Shown: positions 46,296 through 60,014, counted from the stretch's first letter. The stretch is DNA of 64,000 bases from Lepas anatifera (GCA_034440635.1 JAOTON010001270.1:186001-250000); one strand, 5' to 3'. Numbers and translations are program-made. The notes: a model not told the origin generated them from the letters alone.

Positions 46296-48296
46296 TAGGA
46301 ACTGAACTTATTCCTCTGGCGCTATGGGATCTATTCGACTGGATTAAAAAATTACCTTAAGATTATACAGATAGGCACCAAAGAAGAATTGCAGTCATTA
46401 CATATCTGACATCTCAACAGGGAACTTTAACAAAAATATAGACAAACTGAATGGATGATTTGAATTTTTTGTACATGAGCTGAAGGTATCTGCTTAGTAA
46501 ACAAATTTCAGTCAAATTCAAAGATAAAAATACAGCCTGCTCCGGAGCAGACAGGCCGAGGCGGTACAGCTTCAGCTCTTGTTAAGGTCTCCATCGCATT
46601 CAAATGATTCTTGAACTCAGAAAATACACAAAATGAAGGTAACAGGACCGTAAAATAATTTTTGATATATGATCATCTATGTAGAGATCATATATCAGCC
46701 AGCAGGGAGTCCGGAAATCTAGTGTCAGTGGCAGCATGTAATGTAATTGCAGTTACTACCTTTGCCAAAGCAGTAACTGACAGTCACCGATGGGAGCTGC
46801 CAAGATTCAATCGGGGTGCATGCTAACATTTAGCGAGGTAGACATGCCGCTTCACTATATCTGTATTAATCCCCAGAAGTCATATCTAATGGAGTGCCAG
46901 TGCCATCAAGACACGGAATTAATAACAAACGTTTGTCAAATATGTATGCACGTACCTACCGCCCTCAGTATTGGGTGAACTTCGAAGCGGGCAAATGATT
47001 TCCTTCTATATTTGCGATGATGAACGTCAACCTTATGCTCAGTATATAAGAAAATCCGAAAGAGGTTTAAAAAGTTACATGTATGATATTTCATGCACTC
47101 TCCTTTCCAAATACACGTCAAACGAATTCGCGAGAGAGAAGCACATACACAGATATGAATTTGAGGGTTCGAAGAATTACGAAGAGCTCCCGAGATACAT
47201 GCAAAAGTTGGAAATTAAAACGGTGCATAAGAGACAATTTCATATAAGTATAGAGGCAAAACATATCCATCACCATGCCATTGCAAATAAACGTCCACAC
47301 CATATGGATTCGAACAAGTACAACTCTTAAAAGTGGTATATTATGCGACCACACCAACCCATCGACAACAATCTTAACGGTATGACCGATAAGGAACTAC
47401 GGGTTGTAAAAAAGTGGTGTGACGAGTTTCCATGCTGATTTTTGTGAATTGAGTGGGGTGTCCGGTTACTTTGAGTACAGCCCGTATAACAGGCTTTCAG
47501 GACTTGTTCTATGGTGACCGATACGTTTTACCGCTATTAGAATGTGAAAGGGTACGCTTATTTTCTATCTCACTATCTCCTGTTTGTGTGCCTACATCAC
47601 GAGCATTTAGTAATTTTTCGGACCTTGAATTAGGTATCTGCGTCTGTGCTTGTTCCTCACTGATTCATTTGACTTGTATTATAAAGACCGTGCTTAAAAT
47701 ATTACACATGCAAAGTTTTGAGACTTCCTTTTAATTTGATTCTAAATATGCTTACATCCTGAACAAATGTCTCCGTTTCTCAAACCTCCTCATTCCAAAC
47801 TAAACAGGCAAAAGTCTTCAAACCATCATGACGGAACCAGCGAGTCACCATGTATGTACCTATATACTCACTATCCTTACTTAATTGTAAAACATCCCAA
47901 GCCGCAGAAATTTCGGCATCTGCTCCCAGCACACTTAAACTACCCTAAGGGCATAGCGACAGCCAGGGGTGTTTGGGTTTTCCTGCTCGTTATTTCTTTC
48001 CTCGCTCCCACTCCACAGACTTCCAACTCCACCAACCCTTACTGTGCTCATTATGTTGACGGGCGACTGTCAACAGGGCGCTCTCTTAACAAGTTTGAAG
48101 ACCACAGGCAGTAGCTGCAGTTTCGCCACGCCCTCCTAAACATGATTTCAGCAGTCGTTTCTCAATGGGCGAACCTATCTGTACCGTCTAGACATAAAGG
48201 AGTTTATACAATAATTTGCAATGGAAATTTAACTTTTCCTCTTCAGTTCATTTTGTTCTTTAGAAAATGAAATGTTGTATGAGCGTTGAGACATTT
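46296..48296. other. no gene confirmed; unrecognised 119-codon ORF at 46971-47330
   Basis: A plus-strand frame at 46971-47330 contains ISFYICDDERQPYAQYI and ELPRYMQKLEIKTVH. It is AT-rich and charged, and it would need a non-ATG start, so it could be an exon or chance. No other signal is seen. Confidence 0.3.
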
Positions 48297-48672
48297 CGGA
48301 ATGCTGCGCCGAGGAGCATGATTATAAGTACACAATATGTTCAATGGTCTGCCTCCTCGAATACTGCATGCAAGAGGGTGCTCATACTCTAGGATTAAAT
48401 ACTCAGGCACAGACCTTCATCACAATCAGCATAATACAGCAGGTACAATAAGAAATTATTGGCCATAGTGAAGGTCAGAGAGGTCATATTCGAGGTCTTG
48501 CTACACTATGACCAAGCATTTGCGATTTTACCGATTATGTGATATGTTGTATAATGTGTTATTGTATTAGGTGACTCTGATGAAGGACTGCGTCTAATTA
48601 TATAATCCCAGTGTATTAGCTCCATTTTGCATCCAGGGCTCGAGGAGGCAGGCCATTAAATACCTTATCAAC
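48297..48672. mobile_element. interspersed inverted-repeat element, copy 2
   Basis: Matches 9608-9962 from GGAATGCTG through the AGGAGCATGA block. GGTCTGCCTCCTCGA near 48346 and CGAGGAGGCAGGCC near 48641 form imperfect terminal inverted repeats around a TCTGATGAAGGACTG block. A TCATATTCGAGGTC-containing middle differs from copy 1. Confidence 0.65.
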
Positions 48673-49612
48673 TTAGTGTTGACACACTTGAACTTTCGAA
48701 CTCTCGGCTAGTTCCAGGACAAATGCAGCTCAAGAAATGAAATAAATCATTCAGTAAACGCCCAAAACTGTACTAATGAAACTTTACGTCTCTTGTTTAC
48801 GTATGTATGTATTGTACATGTACCTCATAAGGCTAAATTGTTATAACAAAGGTCAAGGTATCTAAAAAATTAAGGACTGATTATGAAGGATGTTGACTAC
48901 TCCATAGAAATCTCACAAAATATGTTGCCTCCTGTGACTGGGGGATAAAGAGGTTGATAGAATAAGGCACCCTAACGTTTGAATCGTTATAAAAACGGCC
49001 ACAAAATTATCCTAATCAAAATTTAGGAAATATTTGTATTTCAATCGACTATTTCACGCAGAAAATAACCCCTTGAACGTTTCCCCGGATATCTGAAATT
49101 TCTAGGGAGATATCGCCCTGTCGCTTAAAACTGAACGGTAGCTGTCATTTTATACCCATATCTCATCAATGTTATCATTCATCCCACTTTGCAAACGTAA
49201 TCGACTTGATGGTGCACGATACCTGCAACGAAATAACGTCGAGAACAATGCCCTATCGCTCCACCAGCACACATACTGACATTTCCTCCTCCAGGGCTTG
49301 CAAAGTTTGTGCCTGACAATGACAAGGCGTGGCTTAGTGATGTCAGCCGGGTCACGCCCTTTCGATACTCACAGTGGAAATGTCTTTGTCTTGACAGAGG
49401 TTTGACATGGAGGTGTTCCAGAGAGCATGCAATATATTTGATTGTTTGTGAGTACCGTCATCGCCTCGACATCCTCCGTGCTGGTGATACTCCTATTTTC
49501 TTAAGTTATAGGTATATGGATTGTAATTACGCCTACAAGTATGGGCAAATACATCATGATCCATGACAAGCTATAATAGAGACTAAATTAATTCAAAATG
49601 AACTTCTAATTG
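48673..49612. other. no gene recognised
   Basis: An 85-codon plus-strand open frame (49309-49566) has no recognised motif. Otherwise AT-rich. Confidence 0.4.
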
Positions 49613-49621
49613 CTCTCTCTC

Positions 49622-49659
<38 letters not shown>
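49613..49659. repeat. (CT)n microsatellite
   Basis: A CT run with one CCTCC interruption at its start. Confidence 0.97.
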
Positions 49660-49660
<1 letters not shown>

Positions 49661-50989
49661 AGTATCCGAACTTGACCAAGATTATCCGCGCGAAGGCAGC
49701 TGGAAAACGGGGCCAGAGTGCATGGAAATTAGCTGAGAGATTCGGTCGCTGCCTCAGACAGTCCCGGTGGGTTTTGTGGGTTTCGTATGGCTTTAAGTCG
49801 CCAATACCAAATAACGGCAGGGCGTGGATTGCAGCAGGAGAAGACATCAATATTTCACGAACAAACTCTCGATGATTCTGGAACAGGAAAGGTTCTCTCT
49901 CTGGTAAAGCAAAGAACAAATCAACAAAGGTTAATCCAGGATTTCTAGTAGGAGAGGTCATTTTGGTCAGGTGCCGCTATTTTTGTCCGGAGGGGTAGTA
50001 TTAGGGACCCGAGGAGACGACTTTTTGCCGTGGATGGAGGCGGCAACATTTTGGCGACAGGCTCCAATTCTCCAAAGTGTGATCCATCAGAGGGCGTCAA
50101 ATTGAATCGTGGAGGCACCAATACTCGCATTCTGGAGGAGCTGGGGGGAGGGCGTGGAAAGGGACGTTTCAGGGGGCGCCAAGGTGGTTCCATGGACCGC
50201 TGGCAGCACGGTGCGGGGGCGCTGGCTGGGTCGATGGCCGAGGAGACGAGCCCCCTCCCCCTGGACCCGTCTATGCAAATTGGACCCTAAAATGGTGCTA
50301 AAGTTTACCTCAGGTATGCCCATCCAGGCATTCCGGAACATGCCCTACTATTAGACACGCTAAAACAAGTATAGAGAGAGAGAGCAATTTTTTCTTCATG
50401 CTCGGAAGCAATTAAAATTTCAAATTGCATTGAAAAATGTATATCTTCAGTTTTTAGTCTCATAATACTCCAAAATTCCAGGTACCTGAAGTTTTCGGGC
50501 GTGTGAAGTTAACCGGGGAGCTGAATGGCTGGGGCGCACTCCTGTTGGCCCCTGCTCCTCCCCGTGCGGACTGTTGCTGCTGCTCTGCGTCTGCTCTGGC
50601 ATCGTCCAAAATAGAGGGACGGGTTCCCTTCCACCACCATACCGGCGCATGTTAACCTTTAAATTCTGAGGAAGCTAGACGTCCAGTAAAATTGGACTGC
50701 GTTTCACCTATTTAACATTATATATCATCAAAAAGATCAACCAGTCAATATCAGCTTCATTCAGAACGTGTATATGACGCACAAATAGCTGTTACCGACA
50801 CAATTTCAAAATTCCGCAGCAATATGACTTCAGTCAGTGTCTTAGCTCCTGGAAGCCTTCAAGTATCCATTTTTAACCTCACCCAAACCTAAGTCTCCAG
50901 GCCATTGTGCATTCTTAAGTGCTGCGTGGTTTGATATAAATGCTTCTTGTGGTGTTTTAGAGACCAGGTGCCACCCAGAAAGGCTGCGA
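49660..50989. other. no gene; possible hAT-like fragment near 49.95-50.29 kb
   Basis: Read on the minus strand, 50290-49950 has the GGCGCCCCCTGAAACG style of the hAT-like interiors at 57-58 kb, including a GACGCCCTCTGATGG word. This suggests a related, rearranged copy. No coding exon recognised. Confidence 0.35.
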
Positions 50990-51126
50990 TCAATGCAAAC
51001 AGGCTAGCATCAGGGATGGCTCCACCTCCAACATGTTCATCATCACTCTTTCTTCGCTTTCATCTGGAAGGTTATCTCGAACAAGTTTTGCCTCAACAAC
51101 CCAAAGGGGCTCCCCACAGAAACCAG
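50990..51126 (-). CDS. possible terminal exon, protein not recognised
   Basis: On the minus strand an acceptor-like TTGCCCGCAG precedes a frame encoding GFCGEPLWVVEAKLVRDNLP, then DESEERVMMNMLEVEPSLML and a stop at 50992-50990. The codon pattern looks like real coding sequence. It lies about 1.6 kb downstream of, and on the same strand as, the dipeptidase exon, but it does not resemble any part of a dipeptidase. It could be the end of another gene or of a mobile-element protein. Confidence 0.3.
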
Positions 51127-52743
51127 CTGCGGGCAAGGTGAGGGTGATGAAAGTGAGGTGTCCTGATGGGTGCTGTCCTTTTTACAAACCAAATTTGCAT
51201 GGAAATTGAGTCGCAGTCATCCTGATGCAGCACCTGGTCTCTGAGATGACATCAAATGCTCAAATAAATAGTAACGGTCAGGGCGTAGTGAGTCAGAATA
51301 TAGGATGGGTTTCCATGGCTCTCCTGCCTTTCTTGGTAGTCGTAGCATAACTTGTATTATGTAATGACGTATGTACAAATAATATATGATAACATAGCAG
51401 ATTGGCGCAAAAGCTTACAGCTTAACTCTGAGCGCCTCTCCATCAGTTATTACAATGATTGATATATAAAAACTTAAAACAGAACATCAACTAAACATAA
51501 GAAACTAGCCACCGCCGCGGCCACTGGTTGTCCCGCCTACGCGCCGGATGGCGAAGCACCGCCACCGCCCCCGCCGGACACCACACGACTGCGCGTATTT
51601 AGCGCTGACACTAAGAAGCTCTGAACGGCTCCGGCCACGGCTCGGCCCTGCTCGGCTTGTAGTGTTGTGCCTGTTGCAAGTATGTTCAAGAGTGTTTGCT
51701 GTGTTTGTCTGGCGTCTATGTTGTGAGCTAATAGTGTGTTTAGGAGAGAATGTCGATGGGTATCGTAAAGAGGACAGTGAGAATGAAGTGTGTATAATTT
51801 TGTATGTGGAATCCGCATGGACAACCTGGAGTTAAGGATTTTTGAATTTGATAAATCTATGCATTAAGTGGAGGAGTATCAGTTCTTGGTCGGATGAGGA
51901 ATGTGTTCTTTATTTTTATACCGTACAAAAGGTATCCGGCTGGAGCTGGGGCACCCAATAACTTGTTTATTTTATTTTTAAACAAATTGGAAGAAACCTG
52001 ACAACGAATGTTTTGCGGCAAATTATTCCCATTTCTAATGGTGGAGGGAAAACAAGTGTTTCCAAAGGTTAGAAAGGCGGTGATGAGGGACGGAAAAAGT
52101 TTGCATTTCTCAAGTATAATTCCGTCCTTGCATGTCCGTGTCGGGTAGTAGATTTTGAATATAGCCCGGAAAAAGGAGTGGTTGATGGACTAGTTTGTGA
52201 AAGAAGATCAGTCGGTGAATTTATCGTCTTGTCTTTAACTGCTCTAATCCTAGCTCATTCCTCAGACTCTCAAATGTTGTCCTAATTGTCGTTCCAGTTA
52301 TTTATATTAAAATTATGTTTTGTTGTCTCCAAATCTTGTGCTATCGTGTGCTGTCAGATGTCCGTCAGAAACACTGTCTCAGTAATCATAATAGGGAACC
52401 TGCCTGGGCATAAATTTTGCTACTGCATATACTGGACTCAGTACATTGTTTACTTTCTTTAAGATAGCATTAATATGTATGCTATATGTATGCTAAAATA
52501 TCAAAACCTCCCCTACTTGGGAACAGAAGATGACACAAAACTATCCCTTTGGTAAGATGTGGTCAAAGTAATAGAGAAAAAAACAGTTTCCAAAGATTGC
52601 CCTGTAGTATCTTTTCTGTCCCTAACTATTCCACTAGATCGCGAGCTATAACGTAGCTGTGACTCCTCCCCAGAAAAAGGGATATTCCTCCCTCTAAACC
52701 CCACGCCGGCAGTTGAGGCGCTCGGCCCGTACTGCTGACTCAC
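51127..52743. other. no gene confirmed; GC-rich patch at 51515-51670
   Basis: The 51515-51670 patch is CpG-rich (CACCGCCACCGCCCCCGCCG), with opposing open frames of 95 codons and no motif. It could be a promoter or first exon. Bases just below 52744 are intron of the dipeptidase gene. Confidence 0.35.
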
Positions 52744-52900
52744 CTGAGCGCCCACCATGCCTCTCCTGAGGCGCACCAGGTCGGTGTGGGACCACACGCT
52801 CTGGTTCCAGGGACGCACGTGACTCAGGTCCGAGCTCAGGTTCACGTTCTGCAGCTTGTTGTAGACAAAACGACGCGCGTTCCACGGAAAGTCGTTGTGT
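52744..52900 (-). CDS. membrane dipeptidase-like (peptidase family M19), single internal exon
   Basis: The exon is flanked by a consensus acceptor (TGAATTTCAG before 52900) and donor (CAG|GTGAGT at 52743). It encodes 52 codons after one leading base: HNDFPWNARRFVYNKL, then NVNLSSDLSHVRPWNQSVW, then SHTDLVRLRRGMVGAQ. These match the start of the catalytic domain of vertebrate renal dipeptidase and its invertebrate relatives: DGHNDLPW, then HTDLPRLR-type, then GMVGAQFW. Family members are zinc enzymes, often anchored to the outer cell surface by a lipid, that hydrolyse dipeptides including cysteinyl-glycine. The His and Asp of HND are zinc ligands in this family, and both are present. NLS gives a possible N-glycosylation site. 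The split glycine codon before HND predicts a preceding exon ending in GG; the next exon should begin with FWS. I could not find either within reach, so introns are long or exons were missed. Reading frame and splice sites are intact, so this is probably a live gene. Confidence 0.92.
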
Positions 52901-53331
52901 CTGAAATTCAGAATTCACTCGAGTTAATTGGGATCCACTGCTGGTTCACCTGGATTGTTGGTTGGACCACTTACACGGGTTACCAGACACTATGAGATGA
53001 AAAATTCCACCGTTCGCTCAGTTGGTTATGTTTATTGTGAAGGAAGCAACATAAACATGTTATTGAGGAGTCATTCGTCTGGTGTCGGCAGGCGCAGAAG
53101 CCGAGCAAAGTCGTAGGTGCTGATTTATGGATGGACTGGGAGGCAGGCTCCGCTCCTGCTTGCGCCAAGGCTTGTTCATAATTCAATCTCTTCTTGTTAA
53201 CACTTAAGATATGGGGATCAGATTCCACGTGTCTATCTGACTTGCAGACACATATGCTTAGATGAAAAGACATGACGACGTGTAATTCTAAGCCATTTGT
53301 GAGAGAGAACCAGCACTAGAAGTAGGTTAAC
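52901..53331. other. presumed intron or upstream sequence of the dipeptidase gene
   Basis: This lies upstream of the acceptor of the dipeptidase exon on the minus strand. No other exon, repeat or element recognised. Confidence 0.4.
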
Positions 53332-54364
53332 TTAACCCACGCTATGCACAGGGGAGGTTTTTAGCCCCTTCACGCCTGTGGGCATATCTCCTCCGTCCTC
53401 ATAGATGGAGAAACAAACATTCAGCACCTGTCAAGAAATGGTTGTTCCGTACTTTAACACGAGCAGTGGAAAGGTGTCTGGCGTCAACGCGCAGTGTCCT
53501 GTGTGCCCGGTCCTGTGCCCAGTGCCCGGTCCTAAAGTACCCCACTCCTGAGATATCTGGAACCCGGAGGGTTAGAAAAATGCCCACTTGGGGTGTGTGA
53601 AGGCGATGGTGATGTACCTTATGTCAAACTTTCATTGACCTAAGTTAATATCTTCAAGGTCAAATGAGGTCGTAAAGGTTGAATCTGGGCCGTGCTAGAA
53701 ACCCATTGGGAAATTCAATGGTTATGCGAAAGAAAATCGGGAATACACCAAAAGCGGACTAAAGTCATAGAGGGAAAGTCCTACACAATTTTGCCCGAAA
53801 TTGTGAGGTCAAGGCCATGCAAGGTCATTACCCTATGACGTAAGTGTGATATATTGCCAATAATGTAAAACATAACTGGCACTATTGCAGCCTATAAACG
53901 GGAAATAAGGGCTTGACCTTGAAAAAGGCTTTTGACCTTGACCTTGCCCTCGAGCAGCCTTAACCTTGAAGTCAAAGCATACCATACGTCATACTGAATA
54001 ATAGTACCTCACCGGTATACTGGGGTCAATAACCTTAATTTGTCCCCTTTGACCTTGACCTTCATGTGGGTTGACCTTGACGTATAACCTAACTATATGA
54101 TGTTATGACGTCACCACTCGGTCTATGGTGCAGACGAACTAGTGCGACCGCGCGATTGTAACGGTCTCAAAAAATAGGTATAAGTTTGAAAGCCTATAAG
54201 TAAAAACAATTATCGACCAATTTTCAAAATTGCTTCACTAATCGACGCGCTCGTATATTCTCTCAAATTTTCCCCTTAGCGTTTTCTGGCAGCCGAACAG
54301 TTCTCCGGCCACTTCGGAAAAATAGGTGGGGGGCACTTTAGGATCCCTCCACTGCGTGTGTTAA
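53332..54364 (-). mobile_element. TTAA-family element, GCAGTGGA subfamily
   Basis: TTAA at 53332-53335 with CCCACGCTATGCACAGGGG; right end GGATCCCTCCACTGCGTGTG and TTAA at 54361-54364. It runs in reverse order to 31692-32524: the reverse complement of its right end has GGGATCCTAAAGTGCCCCCC and GCTGCCAGAAAACGC, as at the left end of that copy. TTGACCTTGACCTT words cluster at 53910-54080. It lies in or just upstream of the dipeptidase gene. No coding capacity. Confidence 0.85.
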
Positions 54365-55549
54365 GGGCAGCCAGAAAAAACATCGTTCCGTCAATTACGC
54401 TATAGTGACGTCATAAAGTTGAGGCTTTGAAAAATTACACCTTTCCATATTTGTCTCATTTTTGGCTACAAAGAGTGACATTTTCTCCGCCATCTCTGCT
54501 CTTTGGCTCCTAACAATAATTCTTTTAGCTAAGAACGCTGCTTCATTTGTGTTCATATTCATTTGTGGCGCGCGTCACAGAGGCTTAATCTGGTACTATG
54601 TTTTAACCATATTTTATGAAAAACTAGGCCAAGTCCATTATCTTCAATAAAGAAGCCTCTAAAACTACCGCCGTTTGGAATTGCACCACGGTGCATTATT
54701 CCCTTTAAAATGATATTCAAAATGCCTCGAGGCAGGTTCACTCAAATTTGACCGTCAAACAAGATGCCATAATGAAAACCTCTAAACAAGGCCTGTTTTT
54801 TCACTTGCATGCCATTCTGTTTAGAATGGACACTGAAACTTGCGTTCATTTCCAAATGAATGCCACGCATGGTACAAATACGTCAAAAGGAAATTCGTCT
54901 AGGAAAGGTCTAGCACGGTGACCCAAGGAGGCTGCCAAATTGTCCGTACCAGTACATCCCATCTTTGCGCATGAGAAAGGGCGACCAAAGGGCTGGGCAT
55001 GGCTCAATGCCCCCGCCCTCTAACTACACCACTACCTCCACAGAACACAAGAAATATGTTTTAAGCCTACACTGAAGTGATGTCTAACTTGGCTACCACA
55101 CAACACTATTCGATTCTTCTGTACGTGTTCTTGAATTGGCCACAGGGAAATGCAGCAGGTACGAAAGCTCAAAGTCGTACCACTCGAAGTTGTCAGAAAT
55201 CCACAGTTGGTTTGGGCGACTTGATGGCGACTTGATGCTCGTCTCACTTCTTAAGCAGAGTAAACAAGCGCCGGATAGCTTAGTTACCGTTTAAACCGAG
55301 CTCATCCGGATGGAAGCTCAGGGCCTGACTACAGATAGATTCTACATGTAAAAAGCTCTTCTTCTGAGCCCACCCAGCAGCCAACAATCATAAAAATTGG
55401 CCTTATATTCTGGTGAAATGTAAACTCACTAACAACCCGAGACTACCGAAACTCGAAATTATTCGGCATAACACGTTGGAGGAAGTAAGTTGCATTAAAA
55501 TTTTGCTAACTCGGTGAAAACACAGGATCGAATGCAGCTAGCTCTCCCC
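54365..55549. other. no gene recognised
   Basis: Short open frames only, no motif or mobile element recognised. Confidence 0.45.
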
Positions 55550-57330
<1,781 letters not shown>

Positions 57331-58065
57331 CAGGGGCGGATCTAAGGGGATGGTAGGTGACGAGGGCGACCGCGTACCGTTAGCCTGGCCTTGAGCACGA
57401 CAAAAGGCCCTCCGCAGGGCATAGGCGGATCCAGGGGGACAAGGGGGAAACGTGCCCCCCGATCGACCCTCGGCGCCCCCTGAAATGGTCACGGCGCCCC
57501 CTGAGGGGTCGATGGTGCCCCCTAAAATGTCGCTTCCTATCCCCACCAGGATGCGAAAATCGGCGCCTACCGATAGAATTTTCCGCCCACCTGATAGATT
57601 TTACCGTTCAAAAATGGTGCCCCCGGAACGGATGGCGCCCCCTCCCCTGATTGGCAATTCTGGATCCGCCTATGAAGCAGGGGGCTCCCTTTATGTTCAG
57701 TGGGCGTTTCTTAGGTAAATTCAAGGAGCCCAAACGCCACGGATACTGGTCTCGGGGGTCCCAATAGCTGGCCTGGAGTCCCCCAAAAGTATCAAACTTT
57801 ATTTAATAAGTACGTTTAAATACACACCACCCTGATGATTTATTCACTTTTAACGCCCAATTTATGAAAAATGAAAACCACGAGCGGGGGCCCCTACAAT
57901 TGAAAACCGAGCCTCTTTTTGAGAAAATTCTGCATCTGCCCCAGCCATGGTCCCCAAAGTGGCTGAATTGTACCCACTTTCAGCCGATTGTCATCGAAAC
58001 GACACCATGTTCGCAATGTTTCCTGAGATTGCCTTCCCCAAACGTATGGCCTAGATCCGCCCCTG
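57331..58065. mobile_element. hAT-like element, outer copy
   Basis: CAGGGGCGGATCTAAGG at the left and CCTAGATCCGCCCCTG at the right form an inverted repeat with one change. CAG-starting termini of this type are common in hAT-group elements. Flanking 8-mers (TCATGTTC and TCCTAATA) do not match, so the pair may have come from two insertions. It contains the smaller element 57420-57674. Confidence 0.55.
57420..57674. mobile_element. hAT-like miniature element, nested
   Basis: CATAGGCGGATCCAG at the left and its exact complement CTGGATCCGCCTATG at the right bound 255 bp. The flanking 8-mers CCGCAGGG and AAGCAGGG agree at six of eight bases. The interior is a series of GGCGCCCCCTGAAATGG-type words that recur at 58087-58318 and, weaker, near 14270. 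Confidence 0.75.
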
Positions 58066-58086
58066 TCCTAATAAAAGGGACAATGA

Positions 58087-58318
58087 ATCAACCCTCGGCG
58101 TCCTCTCAAATGTTCATGGCGGTGCTCTGTGGGGTCGATGGTGCCCCCTGAAATGTCACCGCACCACCCCCTCCCCCCGATGCAAGAATCGGCGCGCCGC
58201 TATAGAATTTGACATCCACATGATAGGTTTTGTCGGCCAAAAGTGCCGCCCCCTTGATCTGGATGGCGCCTCCCCGTAACATGCCCCTCCGATCTGCGAC
58301 CCTGGATCCGCTTATGCC
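58087..58318. repeat. partial copy of the nested hAT-like element
   Basis: The words ACCCTCGGCGTCC, GGGGTCGATGGTGCCCCCTG, AAGAATCGGCGC, TGATAGGTTTTG and CCCTGGATCCGCTTATG follow the order of 57460-57674. Only the right terminus is preserved. Confidence 0.75.
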
Positions 58319-58777
58319 CGCTACGTAGTCGTATTAATTTACTGGTCGCGTACGCTACTGGCCGACATCGCACCTCTGCTCAATACCGACATGACTAAAC
58401 AACACGAAAAATAATTCGAATAGCATATGTGATGCACTGCTTCTCCATCCTGTTTTGGGTACAAACAAATACCACAGTCACCAGCTGCAGCCGTTTGTGT
58501 TTACCTTATATCAATGTACTAAACTAGTATTGTTTTTGGCATATTCCTAGTATACTATACTAAAACTGGTACTAAACTATGATTCTGATCACTTTGGGTA
58601 CAAAACTTTGAAGTACCCGTTATTCAACTGCCCTGACTCTAGCCAATGGCTATCCTGCCCAGTCAGTGGCGAAGCGCTCACAAACTTTTCAGGAAGAGAG
58701 AGGCTCCACAGCAGCTACAAGGCCTCCAAGAATATCCTAAGATTTCTTTCATTATGCCTTGACAGATATTCTATTAC
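58319..58777. other. no gene recognised
   Basis: Nothing supported apart from the target site of the adjoining SINE. Confidence 0.45.
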
Positions 58778-58790
58778 GTACTATCGTCTG

Positions 58791-58976
58791 GGGATGAGGT
58801 GGCTTAGTGGATAGCACCCTTGTCTTTTGAGCCACCGATCCCGGGTTCAAGTCCCGGCACAGCCTCTGAATAAGTCGATCTGATTCCCAAAATCCCTTCC
58901 AACAGGGTGAGAGTGGTCGACGCCGTATGACCCTGGCAGTTGGTGCGTCGTTAAACCCCAACAATTATTATTATTA
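58791..58976 (+). mobile_element. tRNA-derived SINE (short type) with 13-bp target duplication
   Basis: GTACTATCGTCTG flanks it perfectly at 58778-58790 and 58977-58989. The head has an A box GTGGCTTAGTGG near 58799 and a B box GGGTTCAAGTCCC near 58842. The body has GACGCCGTATGACCCTGGCA and CGTCGTTAAACCCCAACAA, and the tail is ATTATTATTATTA. The perfect duplication points to a fairly young insertion. Confidence 0.95.
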
Positions 58977-58989
58977 GTACTATCGTCTG

Positions 58990-60014
58990 AAATAACACGT
59001 AACCTTTTATGAAAACCATTTCTATTCCATGCACACAGCAAAGGCGAGAACCAAAAATATTTTACATTTCTTAAGCATCATCAATTGCAAACTCGAATCC
59101 AGCACATAAAAGAAAATATCACCAGATTCCCAAAAATGAAATAAAAGTGTACGTCCAGACCCCGGGAATTATCCATGGATTTCTTTGCATGGGTGCCAGA
59201 TTTCAAGCGAGTCTGCATTCTTAACCCAGATGGTGGGCTCGATGTTTTGGAAGGCTCCAAGGCCACATATTCTTTTGTGTGATACCTATACATTATACCA
59301 TTGCAGCCACTATTTTTTGTTGTCCAATATCCCCGTTATAAGACAGGGTAACCTCCAATCTACTACAGGGCCTAAAATATAAATGAAGTACGCATCGATA
59401 AGTTATGGGGCTCCTTTGTCATTACGGAACCTCCTTGACCTGTTCAGTGCCTTGTCCTTGAAGTATGAGCTAGGTTAGCAATTGTCGTCGACCATGGAGC
59501 ATCCACGTCCATTTACAAGGCCTTATTTATCAGTTAGAGGGCTTTTCATGCAATTTTATGGGCCTAAGTCATAAGTATCGGGTGAACAAATAACTAAATC
59601 ATAAGTAAATCATAAGTATCGTGGTCGCTGGGAATCTTCAGCCTGCAACAAATGGGGCCAGCACCCGCCAGGTTTTTTTGTCGGACAGGGTTCACCTGAC
59701 CAGTTTTATGAGTCTAGCTCACGTGGCTAACCTATAGACATCCTCTCCCATTTAAGGGGCCTCCCTTATTAGTCAAGGCGCCTCTTATACATGTCAGGGA
59801 TCTTGAATATGACTGTGGCAAGTATCATTGGCATTGGGAACATCCACTTTTCTAAATGGGGCCTCCGCGTGCTATTGGCTTTACTGAATCGGCCTTCTTG
59901 ACCTGTTCATGGATCTTCCCTTGAAGTATTGAGAAGATCAACATCTGTGATTGACCTAAAAATAGCCAATACCGCATATGGAGCCTCTTCTCGCCACCAG
60001 GGGGCCGCCCACGC
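58990..60014. other. no gene recognised
   Basis: AT-rich, with short open frames only. Confidence 0.45.

Noticed and set aside
49309..49566. 85-codon plus-strand frame
   Set aside because: No motifs, no splice signals and no homologue that I recognise.
58795..58860. A second tRNA gene candidate
   Set aside because: It continues into a SINE body and is flanked by a 13-bp target duplication.
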